This document shows positions 8,215-16,484 of a stretch of 64,000 bases of DNA, one piece after another. The translations under genes were made by a program, and so were the position numbers. The DNA is from an uncultured Clostridium sp. GTDB taxonomy: Bacteria; Bacillota_I; Bacilli_A; RF39; UBA660. Positions within the stretch are counted from its first letter, which is position 1. Every line of letters starts with the position of its first letter. The notes below the pieces were generated by a model, which saw only the letters and a program-made list of their open reading frames with translations, was not told where the DNA came from and ran no database searches. The stretch covers positions 124,001-188,000 of the forward strand of contig CAJJPX010000001.1 of NCBI GenBank assembly GCA_905193755.1, given 5' to 3'.

Positions 8215-8254
8215 TGTAGTTATATATACTACACACTTTTAAATTTTTTGTCAA
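8215..8254 (-). promoter_or_regulatory. Pilus operon promoter overlapped by a palindrome
   Basis: Minus strand: perfect -35 TTGACA (8249-8254), 17-bp spacer, -10 TAGTAT (8226-8231). A palindrome with arms TGTAGT (8215-8220) and ACTACA (8228-8233) and a 7-bp AT centre covers the -10 region, which is where a repressor operator would sit. Confidence 0.6.
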
Positions 8255-8315
8255 CGAAATAATTCAAAAAAATTATTTTCTTTAAATTTTATGCTAGAAA
8301 AACAAAAAAAGACAC

Positions 8316-8347
8316 ATAAAAAAAGATATTCATTAAAATATCTTCTC
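8316..8347 (-). terminator. Terminator after the Fic gene
   Basis: Arms AAGATATT (8323-8330) and AATATCTT (8337-8344), followed on the minus strand by seven T. Confidence 0.7.
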
Positions 8348-8348
8348 A

Positions 8349-9095
8349 CTAATCATCGATATCAAAATCCAATAATTCTTTACAAACACTTTCATAAATA
8401 TCTTGTTCATTTTTAATGGTATCAATTAAATACATTTTATCATTTTCATACTCTTTTAAGCCTCTAATATAATATGGTCTATCAGCATCTAAAACTATAA
8501 ATGGCATTATATTATTTTTTAAACATTCCTTAAACATTATTATTCTACCAACTCTACCATTACCATCACCAAATGGATGTATTCTTTCAAATCTATAATG
8601 AAAATCTATTATATCTTCTAAAGTAATTTCTTTTTTAGAATTATATTCATTTAAAAGAATATCTATATCCTTTTCAACATCTTTTGGATCTGTTGTTTTT
8701 ATTACATTAACTACACCAATAATATTAGGAACAATTTTAAAACCGCCAACATTATATCTAGGATCATCTTCATCACTAGTATTTCTTTTTAGTATCATAT
8801 TCATTTTTATTATCATTTCTTTGGTTAAAGTATTATCAATATTATCTAACATATAATTAAATAATCTAAAATGATTCTTAGCTTCAGTAATATCATCTAA
8901 CTCAATCAAATCATCACTTTTTGCAATAAAAGAAGAAGTATCAAATATAGATTCAGTTTGATCACTTGTAAGTCTACTTCCTTCAATCTTATTAGAATTA
9001 TAAGAAAAATTAACTTGTGAATAATGATATATATTACCTTTAAAATTTAATTCTTTTTGCTTTATTAACTCATTTTTTATTTTTTCAACTAACAT
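8349..9095 (-). CDS. Fic-domain protein (predicted AMP-transferase, class II)
   Basis: A 248-residue Fic protein. The active-site loop HPFGDGNGRVGR matches HxFx(D/E)GNGRxxR with the catalytic His intact. Near the N-terminus SNKIEG fits the inhibitory (S/T)xxxE(G/N) helix, placing it with class II Fic proteins that carry their own inhibitor. Fic enzymes transfer AMP or other phosphate-containing groups to target proteins. The gene is monocistronic, flanked by its own terminator and that of the next gene. No antitoxin gene lies beside it, which agrees with built-in inhibition. The target is unknown. Confidence 0.85.
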   Translation of the reverse strand: MLVEKIKNELIKQKELNFKGNIYHYSQVNFSYNSNKIEGSRLTSDQTESIFDTSSFIAKSDDLIELDDITEAKNHFRLFNYMLDNIDNTLTKEMIIKMNMILKRNTSDEDDPRYNVGGFKIVPNIIGVVNVIKTTDPKDVEKDIDILLNEYNSKKEITLEDIIDFHYRFERIHPFGDGNGRVGRIIMFKECLKNNIMPFIVLDADRPYYIRGLKEYENDKMYLIDTIKNEQDIYESVCKELLDFDIDD

Positions 9096-9140
9096 AAATT
9101 TATCTCACTTTCAAAATTCATTAATAACATTATAGCATAA

Positions 9141-9172
9141 ATAAAAAAGATATTCGTTAAAAATATCTTCTT
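9141..9172 (-). terminator. Terminator of the PBP/XpaC/VWA operon
   Basis: Arms AAGATATT (9147-9154) and AATATCTT (9162-9169), with six T on the minus strand. The stem arms are the same as in the terminator at 8316-8347. Confidence 0.7.
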
Positions 9173-9179
9173 ATCATCA

Positions 9180-10304
9180 CTATTGATTATTTTTTAAGTA
9201 ATCTATAACTTCATTATAAACATCCATTCTAAGTCCTGAAGTTACACTTGTTATTTCTTGAGGAATTCCTTTAATAGTACCACTTATCTTACTAACATCA
9301 TAGTTTCCTCCAGTAGTACCTACTCTAAATCCATATCTTTCCCAACTTCTTTGAGCAACTTCTTTATCATTAAATGCTTCTAATAGTTTTTTACCATTAT
9401 CATCAAAAGCTGCTATACAGTGACTATTCCATATAGTAGGTGTTGGATATAATATTCTAATCTTATCTTTTACTTGATTCCATCCATCAGGGTTTGCATT
9501 AGCAAAATCTATAACACTCTTTTCATAATCAACTATCATAGGTTTAGCACCCATACCAGTTTTTAAGAACATTGAGAACAAATCAGCAGGTGTATTATTC
9601 ATGTATCCACTCTTTAAATAGAATTCTTTTAATTTAGGAAGTGCTTCATTAATACTAACAGAGTTAACGTCTCCCCCAGCCATAATAGATAATAATAATC
9701 CATAATATGTAGCACCCGGTGAAGAAGTAACTGGGTCAGTAGATCCAATATTTACTTGACCATAAATATTAAGTCCAAGTTCATTCCACTTTTTACCTTG
9801 TAATATATAATTAATTAATTTATTCATATCAGTTATATAATAAACATCATTTTGAACAGTAACAATATTCTCTTTAATTAATGCATCAGTTACTTCTGCC
9901 CAACTATATATAACTATAGGTGTGTTAAGAACTAAATCTCCTGCAACTACATAGTCACGAGCAGCTTCTCCAACTTTAGGACTAGTTTTAAAGTAATCAT
10001 AATATCTTTGATCAGAGAAGAAAGCTAAATCATACTTACTTCCATCTTTACGTACTAAACTCTCTTTAACAGTTTTACCATTACTCCAAGAATCTTGTAC
10101 AAACTTAAATTTATACTTTTTAGCAAATATCTTATTTATCTCTTCATCAGCAAGTAAATCTTCTTTACCACCACCAACAGCTCCATATATTTCAGTTACA
10201 TTATTAGTAAATCCACCATTCTTAACTAAAACTATAACCACTATAGCAACCACTAATATAGCAACTCCTATTATTTTTGAAATTGTTCCTTCTTTTTTAA
10301 ACAT
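9180..10304 (-). CDS. Membrane-tethered periplasmic-binding-protein-like protein
   Basis: A 374-residue protein with one N-terminal transmembrane helix (about residues 14-31) and no lipobox. The rest has the look of a type II periplasmic binding protein: YDLAFFSDQRYYDYF, VNIGSTDPVTSSPGATYYG and RILYPTPTIWNSH are loops seen in family-1/11-type extracellular solute-binding proteins. ATG 10304 is chosen because AAAGGAAG lies about 8 bases upstream; the GTG at 10313 is too close to it. The gene overlaps the end of the XpaC-like gene. No ABC permease or ATPase is nearby, so it is probably a sensor or binding subunit rather than part of a standard importer. Confidence 0.65.
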   Translation of the reverse strand: MFKKEGTISKIIGVAILVVAIVVIVLVKNGGFTNNVTEIYGAVGGGKEDLLADEEINKIFAKKYKFKFVQDSWSNGKTVKESLVRKDGSKYDLAFFSDQRYYDYFKTSPKVGEAARDYVVAGDLVLNTPIVIYSWAEVTDALIKENIVTVQNDVYYITDMNKLINYILQGKKWNELGLNIYGQVNIGSTDPVTSSPGATYYGLLLSIMAGGDVNSVSINEALPKLKEFYLKSGYMNNTPADLFSMFLKTGMGAKPMIVDYEKSVIDFANANPDGWNQVKDKIRILYPTPTIWNSHCIAAFDDNGKKLLEAFNDKEVAQRSWERYGFRVGTTGGNYDVSKISGTIKGIPQEITSVTSGLRMDVYNEVIDYLKNNQ

Positions 10305-10902
10305 TCTTTTCACTTCCTTTTAACTCATCTTCATCAATATCTAAATCTGATGTTCTCTCAAAGACTTTCATCTCAAAATCTAATTCTTTATCTTTAGATT
10401 TTACTATTTCTTCTAACAATCTATCACATTCATGTTCTACTTCTTTAATATATACTGACATCTTAAGTATAAGTTTATTTTCAACAAATGTTTTTTCTTT
10501 TTTACTTTCAGCTTCTATATATTTAGTTACTATTCTAGTTGTAAATGGTAAGTAATAATCTAAGAAGTTATATATTTTGGTAGCATTTCTAGGTCTACTT
10601 TCTAAATGTTTTGTTATCTTTTGTGATACATTTACTATTTTAGCTAATTTATCTTTAATAGTTTTATCTTTTATTTTTTCCTTATAATCATTTAGTTTTG
10701 ACATCTCGAAGTTATATCTAGCAAGTGCTTCTCTATCATATATTCTAATATCTTGTGATTTAAATATAAATATTCCTGCTATATATATAACTGCTGTTAG
10801 TATTAGTGCAATCCATAAATAAAAATCTAGAACTACATACAGTATTATAAAAACTATTATAGAAGTTATAGATGACATTAAATATCTTTTTTGTATATTC
10901 AT
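10297..10902 (-). CDS. XpaC-like membrane protein
   Basis: A 201-residue protein with two adjacent N-terminal transmembrane helices (about residues 10-48) and a helical cytoplasmic domain. The segment with YNFLDYYLPFTTRIVTKY matches the pattern in XpaC/YceN proteins, which occur with TelA (toxic anion resistance) and VWA proteins in tellurium-type stress systems. The C-terminal tail is acidic. It sits between a VWA/PBP fusion and a PBP-like gene in one operon. The family assignment rests on one motif and topology, so it is moderately sure. No telA gene is in the window. Confidence 0.55.
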   Translation of the reverse strand: MNIQKRYLMSSITSIIVFIILYVVLDFYLWIALILTAVIYIAGIFIFKSQDIRIYDREALARYNFEMSKLNDYKEKIKDKTIKDKLAKIVNVSQKITKHLESRPRNATKIYNFLDYYLPFTTRIVTKYIEAESKKEKTFVENKLILKMSVYIKEVEHECDRLLEEIVKSKDKELDFEMKVFERTSDLDIDEDELKGSEKNV

Positions 10903-10903
10903 A

Positions 10904-12475
10904 TTAGTTATAACTCCTTACCTCTTTAAATGCTCTTATTAAGCTTGTTCTTCCATCAAATACTTTAGCATTTGTAAGATTAGCTATATTACTAAGTTCA
11001 GTTTCATCACTTTGTCCAAACATAATACTATATATTGGAATAATTTCTTTTTGAACATTATAATATTGTACTAAATCACCATAATTTCCTATATTAGAAT
11101 GTCCATCTGTCATTAATATTACTGTTTTTGTATAGTCATCACTTAAGTTAGCTAAAGTATCTAATGCTACTTTAGAGCAACCATATATATTAGTTCCACC
11201 AGTAGGTCTAGCACCGTATATTTTATCAATTATTTCTCTAGTGTCATTACCTGTTGAAGTCCATACACTTCTAGTACTACTATCAAATGGAATTACTGTT
11301 ATATAATCATATTTAGAAAATTGAAGTCTTTCTTGACTAGCTTTTTCACTATCTAATATAAAATCCATAGCATCTTTTAATTGTTTTTCACCATCACCAG
11401 ACATACTACCAGAATAATCTAAACAAAATGCAACAGCAGATGGTTTTCTAAGTTCAGCTATATAAAGTCCTATAGCTTCATTCATAACCTTTTTAGATGG
11501 ATATTTAAGCGGTATTAAATATTTATTAGTATCAATTCCATAAGAAGTCTTAAATACATTTTTATCAACATTACTATTAGTACCACCATACCAAGTTCTC
11601 TTACCTAACTTTTCTAACTCTTTTTGAGTATCTAAACTTAATAAATATGACTGTAAAATATTAAAGTTCTCAAGCTTTTCTTGTCCCCTATCTACATAAG
11701 CAAAAGGACTATCATTAATAGCTACTCCATCTGTTGGATATAATAAATATAATGTATCTTTTCCACTACTTTCTAACTCTTTATTTATTCTTATTAATGA
11801 TGATTCTGTTGCTATAACAGCTTCATACTTATCACTATTTAAGAACATATCTTCTAAAAACGAAGTACTTCCAGATACTCTTTCAACACCACTAAATAAC
11901 AATTTTAAATTAGAAATTAATGTTTGATTATTAAGCATCTCACTAGTTAATATTTCAGGACTACCAGCAAGAGAATTTAAGAATCCTAAATATGCTGTAA
12001 GACCTGTATTAGTCTTAGTAACAGAATTCATTACATATTTAAGTTTACCATCTTTAACAGCATTTAATATATCTTTATTAGTTATATTATTATTAACAAA
12101 TCCAAGGTTTTCTGCTTTCTTTTTCTTAACTCCCATAACAACTGGATTAATACTTATAGATTTAGAATTAGTTACTTTAGCATTATTAAGCATATATAAC
12201 CATACAGAATTACTCATCCATACCGCATCATAATTATTCTCTTCTTCTAACATATCTAAAGCTTCTAAATCATCAGCATACTCTACACTAACTTTAATAT
12301 GCTTTTTATTTCCATAAACAACAAGCTCATTCATAAAATCTTTATTATCTGGATTAGACAATATATGGAAACTCTTCTTATCTGAAATAGACTTAATATT
12401 ATCACTTATATATGTACTAAAGAATATTCCTATAAATAACACTCCTACAATAATAAGTAAAATTTTATCTTTCAT
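10904..12475 (-). CDS. PBP-like domain fused to a VWA domain, membrane anchored
   Basis: A 523-residue protein with one N-terminal transmembrane helix (residues 5-22). Residues about 35-330 resemble an extracellular solute-binding domain (NYDAVWMSNSVWLYM; AVIATESSLIRIN; LYLLYPTDGVAINDSPFAY). Residues about 345-520 are a VWA domain with a complete MIDAS: DYSGSMS, then TGGTN, then the Asp in ILMTDGHS. The binding-domain loops resemble those of the product of 9180-10304, suggesting two related binding modules in one complex. VWA domains bind metal and partner proteins. Its ATG follows AAGGTG. The ligand is unknown. Confidence 0.75.
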   Translation of the reverse strand: MKDKILLIIVGVLFIGIFFSTYISDNIKSISDKKSFHILSNPDNKDFMNELVVYGNKKHIKVSVEYADDLEALDMLEEENNYDAVWMSNSVWLYMLNNAKVTNSKSISINPVVMGVKKKKAENLGFVNNNITNKDILNAVKDGKLKYVMNSVTKTNTGLTAYLGFLNSLAGSPEILTSEMLNNQTLISNLKLLFSGVERVSGSTSFLEDMFLNSDKYEAVIATESSLIRINKELESSGKDTLYLLYPTDGVAINDSPFAYVDRGQEKLENFNILQSYLLSLDTQKELEKLGKRTWYGGTNSNVDKNVFKTSYGIDTNKYLIPLKYPSKKVMNEAIGLYIAELRKPSAVAFCLDYSGSMSGDGEKQLKDAMDFILDSEKASQERLQFSKYDYITVIPFDSSTRSVWTSTGNDTREIIDKIYGARPTGGTNIYGCSKVALDTLANLSDDYTKTVILMTDGHSNIGNYGDLVQYYNVQKEIIPIYSIMFGQSDETELSNIANLTNAKVFDGRTSLIRAFKEVRSYN

Positions 12476-12530
12476 ATAACCAACACCTTATCTTCATATT
12501 CAGTATATCATAATAATTTTTATAAGTAAA

Positions 12531-13148
12531 TTATAGAACTTCAGGTTGTAATATATTTGTGAAAAAATTATATTCAATTTTATATACTTTAAATCCATCT
12601 TTATATTTAAATAAAACTCTATAGTAATCAGTATCTTTTATATAAGAATATATATTTTCTCCAAAACTTCCTTTATATACAAGTTCATTATATTTACCAC
12701 CACATATACCAGTCTTTCTAATTTCTACTTCATCTATTTTAACATCTTTCTTTTTAAAATCAGTTACTTCATTATCACAACTACTAACATATTTATTTTT
12801 ATAACATTTATATACTTCTACATTAAGTATTAATTCATTAGTATTTTCAGTATTAATAAGTTTATATTTATTATGAGTATATTTCATATTATTATCATAA
12901 GTCATATACTCACTACCATTCTTATTAACTTTTAAAAATCCAGGAATCAAATTATATGTTTTAGTTACATCTGTTTGTCCATATAATACTTCATCATTAA
13001 TAGTAACTCTAAAATATAAATCAACTTTCTCTTCTAATCTAGATTCAATTATTTTAATACCATTTACTAATCTAAGAATAATTATAAAGAGAAATACAAG
13101 TATTAAAAAAATTATAATCTTCCTTTTATTAATTTTCTTCGTCATCAT
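12531..13148 (-). CDS. Membrane-anchored secreted protein, paralogue of the adjacent upstream gene
   Basis: About 205 residues: a short basic N-terminus, one transmembrane helix and an extracellular domain with four Cys. The C-terminal half aligns with the product of 13129-13794: VYKCY against VYNCY, NELVYKGSFG against DEILYDGKYI, and YIKDTDYYRVLFKYK against YLKDKGEYKIVLYYK. So the two are tandem paralogues. I recognise no family. ATG 13148 or 13145 is the likely start; the GTG at 13154 has no ribosome site. It overlaps the upstream gene and lies 55 bases before the VWA gene, so it is probably in that operon. Confidence 0.6.
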   Translation of the reverse strand: MMTKKINKRKIIIFLILVFLFIIILRLVNGIKIIESRLEEKVDLYFRVTINDEVLYGQTDVTKTYNLIPGFLKVNKNGSEYMTYDNNMKYTHNKYKLINTENTNELILNVEVYKCYKNKYVSSCDNEVTDFKKKDVKIDEVEIRKTGICGGKYNELVYKGSFGENIYSYIKDTDYYRVLFKYKDGFKVYKIEYNFFTNILQPEVL

Positions 13149-13794
13149 TAACACTCACATATACTTGAACTTTCGTAGTAATAAATTTCTTTTTATAATA
13201 TAAAACTATTTTATATTCTCCTTTATCCTTTAAATAATAACTTATGTCTTCAATATACTTTCCATCATATAATATTTCATCTTTAGGAAATTCTTCTTTA
13301 ATAATTTTAAGTTTATGTTTTATATCTATTTCTTCATATTTAACAGTATGTGAGTCACACTTTTCATTAACAAGTTTACCAGCATAATCACTATAACAAT
13401 TATAAACTTTATATTTAATTTTAAAGCCATTATTAGACTTTATAACTATTGGTTCCCCGTCCCCCAATGAATCACTATCATAATCAATCATATCAACTAA
13501 AAAAGGTATTATAGGAAATTTAAAATCCTTCTGAATATAATAGTCAAGCTTATCATAATTATTAATACTTATTTCGTACTTCTCTTTAGTTTGAATATCT
13601 TTAATAGGTATTATTTTAAAACCAAGAAAGTCAGGGTTCTCACCAGGTAATACTCCTATAATAGTTTGATAAACAATAACAAGAAATAAATACACTACTA
13701 ATACAGAAAGTATAATTCTCTTTCTTTTCTTTCTATCTACTTCTAAAGATTTATTTAATTCTTTAAGTGCTTCTTTTTGTGCTTTCTCATCCAT
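13129..13794 (-). CDS. Membrane-anchored secreted protein, paralogue of the next gene
   Basis: A 221-residue protein with a charged cytoplasmic N-terminus (residues 1-26), one transmembrane helix (about 27-46) and an extracellular domain with two Cys. The C-terminal 100 residues match the neighbouring 12531-13148 product (see that entry). The family is unknown. It is the first gene after the ffh terminator and probably begins the operon that continues through the VWA, XpaC-like and PBP-like genes. It may be a surface subunit of that membrane complex, but only the gene order supports this. Confidence 0.6.
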   Translation of the reverse strand: MDEKAQKEALKELNKSLEVDRKKRKRIILSVLVVYLFLVIVYQTIIGVLPGENPDFLGFKIIPIKDIQTKEKYEISINNYDKLDYYIQKDFKFPIIPFLVDMIDYDSDSLGDGEPIVIKSNNGFKIKYKVYNCYSDYAGKLVNEKCDSHTVKYEEIDIKHKLKIIKEEFPKDEILYDGKYIEDISYYLKDKGEYKIVLYYKKKFITTKVQVYVSVNDDEEN

Positions 13795-13823
13795 ACTATC
13801 ACTACCCTAATTTCATTCTATCA

Positions 13824-13857
13824 TAAAAAAAAAGATTATTGAATATCAATAATCTAA
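13824..13857 (-). terminator. ffh terminator
   Basis: Arms AGATTATTGA (13833-13842) and TCAATAATCT (13846-13855), with a run of nine T on the minus strand. The hairpin includes the ffh stop codon. Confidence 0.8.
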
Positions 13858-15149
13858 AATTTCATATTTTTCATTTGTTTCATCATTTGTTTCATTTGAT
13901 CAAATTGTTTTAGTAAACGATTTACGTCTTCTACTTTTTGTCCACAACCTTTAGCTATTCTTACTTTTCTATCAGCTTTAATTATTTCTGGATTACGTCT
14001 TTCTTCAGGTGTCATTGATAAAACTATCGCTTCAGTTCTAGCCATTATTTTAGGGTCTATATTTACTTTATTAAGTCCCATTTTAGATGCTCCTGGAAGT
14101 AACTTTAATAAGTTTTCAAGTGGACCAAGTTTCTTAATTTGTTTAGTCGTTTTTAAGAAATCTTCAAGATCAAATTTACCTCTTTGCATCTTTTTAGCAG
14201 TACTCATCATTTCATCTTGATCAAGTTCAGCTTCAGTCTTTTCTATTATTGAAAGTAAGTCTCCCATACCAAGAATTCTATCAGCTATACGTTCAGGATA
14301 AAATTCACTAATACCATCTAACTTTTCAGAATCTCCTATTAATTTAATTGGTATATTTGTAAGATGTCTAAGTGATAAAGCAACACCACCTTTAGTATCT
14401 CCATCCATCTTAGTAAGAACACAACCAGTAAGTTTAAGCTTCTCATTAAATCCAGTAATTACATTAATAGCATCCTGTCCCATCATAGCGTCTATTACAA
14501 GTAATTCTTCATTTGGCTTAACTTCATTTTCTATATTAACAAGTTCATCCATTAGTGCTTCATCTATTTGAAGACGTCCAGCTGTATCTATTAATATGTA
14601 GTCATACCCCTTACTTTTAGCATACTCTATACCACGTTTAGATATTTCTACAGGATTTCCTTTTCCTTCTTCATAAACTTCAATATTAAGTTGTTTTCCA
14701 ATATCTTTAAGTTGATCTATCGCAGCTGGTCTATAAACATCACATGCTATAAACATAGGTTTCTTATGATGTTTCTTACGTACCATATTACCTATCTTAC
14801 CTATAGTAGTAGTTTTACCACCACCTTGAAGACCAACAACCATAACTATAGTTGGATTCTTATTTACTTCTAAAGGAGCACTATCTCCTCCAAGTAAATT
14901 AACAAGTTCATCTCTTAAGATCTTAACAAACATATCCCCTGGCTTAATACTTTTTCTAACTTCTTCACCAAGAGCTTTCTCTTTAACACTATCTATAAAT
15001 TCACGAACTATTTTAACATTAACATCAGCTTCTAATAAACAAAGTCTAATCTCACGAGTTATATCACTAATATTATCTTCATTTATTACACCTTTAGATT
15101 TAATATTACTAACTACTTTTTGTAATCTTTCACTCAAGTTTTCAAACAT
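13854..15149 (-). CDS. ffh: Signal recognition particle protein Ffh
   Basis: A 431-residue SRP54 GTPase that binds signal sequences and the SRP RNA and delivers ribosomes to the membrane through FtsY. It has the N domain, the G domain with GLQGGGKTTTIGK (P-loop), IACDVYRPAA, LIDTAGR and TKMDGDTKGG, and a Met-rich M domain ending DQMKQMMKQMKNMKF. The M domain keeps the RNA-binding stretch (MTPEERRNPEII ... RIAKGCG). GGAGG precedes the ATG. The regulator gene ylxM, next to ffh in many Firmicutes, is not adjacent here. The gene ends in its own terminator. Confidence 0.97.
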   Translation of the reverse strand: MFENLSERLQKVVSNIKSKGVINEDNISDITREIRLCLLEADVNVKIVREFIDSVKEKALGEEVRKSIKPGDMFVKILRDELVNLLGGDSAPLEVNKNPTIVMVVGLQGGGKTTTIGKIGNMVRKKHHKKPMFIACDVYRPAAIDQLKDIGKQLNIEVYEEGKGNPVEISKRGIEYAKSKGYDYILIDTAGRLQIDEALMDELVNIENEVKPNEELLVIDAMMGQDAINVITGFNEKLKLTGCVLTKMDGDTKGGVALSLRHLTNIPIKLIGDSEKLDGISEFYPERIADRILGMGDLLSIIEKTEAELDQDEMMSTAKKMQRGKFDLEDFLKTTKQIKKLGPLENLLKLLPGASKMGLNKVNIDPKIMARTEAIVLSMTPEERRNPEIIKADRKVRIAKGCGQKVEDVNRLLKQFDQMKQMMKQMKNMKF

Positions 15150-15201
15150 AAAATCTATCCTCCTGTATAAATATTATAACAAACATTACAATCTTTATAA
15201 A

Positions 15202-15224
15202 GAAAAATGTGCATTTAAGCACAC
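15202..15224 (-). terminator. Weak terminator after the LRR membrane protein gene
   Basis: Arms TGTGC (15208-15212) and GCACA (15219-15223), followed by five T on the minus strand. The stem is only 5 bp. Confidence 0.45.
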
Positions 15225-16483
15225 TATTTATTTCTTTTTATAATATCATTTCTATTTTCAATAAGTTTAATAATATTATCAATTTCTTCATTACTGCTTT
15301 TATCATTAAGTTTACTTATTAATGAACTAATATTATCTTCAATGTCTTTTACTATTTCATTACTAACTGGATCAGAGTATTTAAGTTTATCAATTAATTT
15401 ATTTTTATATTCACTATTTAATTTTGATATATTATTAATTTTGAATATCATTTCATCAATAAATTTAGTTTTATTTTTTGTATTAGTATCTAATTTTTTA
15501 TTTCTTTTATTAATGAACATTATTGTTACTACTGCTGTAAAATATATTAAATTGCTAAATATTGTATAAGTTTGAATACCACTTCCAAAGGCATGGCTAT
15601 GATTGTTATTATAATTCACATAGAATGTAATTCCTAAAAATATAAATGTTAAAACATATATAAGAGTGCTTATTGCTATTTCTTCAGGAGTTCTATCTTT
15701 AACAATAAGAATTACAATAGTTGTTAAAACAAATGCTACTACCGCAGAAATTACACAGTTTATATAATTGTTATGATTCCATGGAGTAATAAAATTATCA
15801 GATATATTATTTATTGTATCAGGCAAATAAACTTCTTTATTATGACTGCAATCAAAACTTACTGATGTTACTTTCATGCCATTAACAGTTTCAGGTATAA
15901 TTAAAGCACCACCACTACCCTTATAATGAGTTAATTCAATATTTCCATCTTTAACATTATATTCAAATGGAAATTCAATATAATTAAAATCAACAACTTC
16001 TGAATCATTTAATATATTAACATTTAATTCATTATTATTTTTAAGTTCTTCGCAATATTTACCTCTATAACAATTGATAGTAATATTTTTAAAATTCTCT
16101 ACTGGTAAATATGTTATGTTGTCTGAAATATATATATTTTTAACTTTATCATTTTTAAATGAATCACTTATTGATGTTACTTTAACTCCATCATATTCAT
16201 ATGGAATAACTAATGTTTCACTTATTCCTTTATATTCAGTTATTTCTAATGTATCATTAACTTTATTATATGAAAAACTTTCTATATTTTTTGTATATTT
16301 ATCTTTTTCACTATCAGCTATCTTTTCATAATCAATTCCATTCTTTTTAGCGTATTCAAGAACATAATCATTATTGCTAAATTTAATTTTAATATCTCCA
16401 TAATATTTTTCATTAGTAAGTGAGAATATCAAAGCAAGTGTTATTACAAATGAAATTGCTATAAAAATTATTTTTTTCTTCAT
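15224..16483 (-). CDS. Membrane protein with BspA-type LRR segments
   Basis: A 419-residue protein. An N-terminal transmembrane helix is followed by two short segments of the LRR_5/BspA type (LEITEYKGISETLVIPYEY, then GGALIIPETVNGMKVTSVS), a three-helix membrane region (about residues 245-330) and a charged cytoplasmic helical tail. I chose the ATG at 16483 because AGGTGA lies 5 bases upstream; the in-frame GTG at 16492 is part of that ribosome site. The stop of the upstream SPFH gene is one base away, so the two are co-translated. It appears to be the third gene of a TIR/SPFH module. Function is unknown. Confidence 0.65.
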   Translation of the reverse strand: MKKKIIFIAISFVITLALIFSLTNEKYYGDIKIKFSNNDYVLEYAKKNGIDYEKIADSEKDKYTKNIESFSYNKVNDTLEITEYKGISETLVIPYEYDGVKVTSISDSFKNDKVKNIYISDNITYLPVENFKNITINCYRGKYCEELKNNNELNVNILNDSEVVDFNYIEFPFEYNVKDGNIELTHYKGSGGALIIPETVNGMKVTSVSFDCSHNKEVYLPDTINNISDNFITPWNHNNYINCVISAVVAFVLTTIVILIVKDRTPEEIAISTLIYVLTFIFLGITFYVNYNNNHSHAFGSGIQTYTIFSNLIYFTAVVTIMFINKRNKKLDTNTKNKTKFIDEMIFKINNISKLNSEYKNKLIDKLKYSDPVSNEIVKDIEDNISSLISKLNDKSSNEEIDNIIKLIENRNDIIKRNK

Positions 16484-16484
16484 A

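Noticed and set aside
9138..9172. Two identical hairpins near the Fic gene as a mobile repeat
   Set aside because: The shared arms AAGATATT/AATATCTT are short, and both copies sit exactly at gene ends with T-runs, so they are ordinary terminators.
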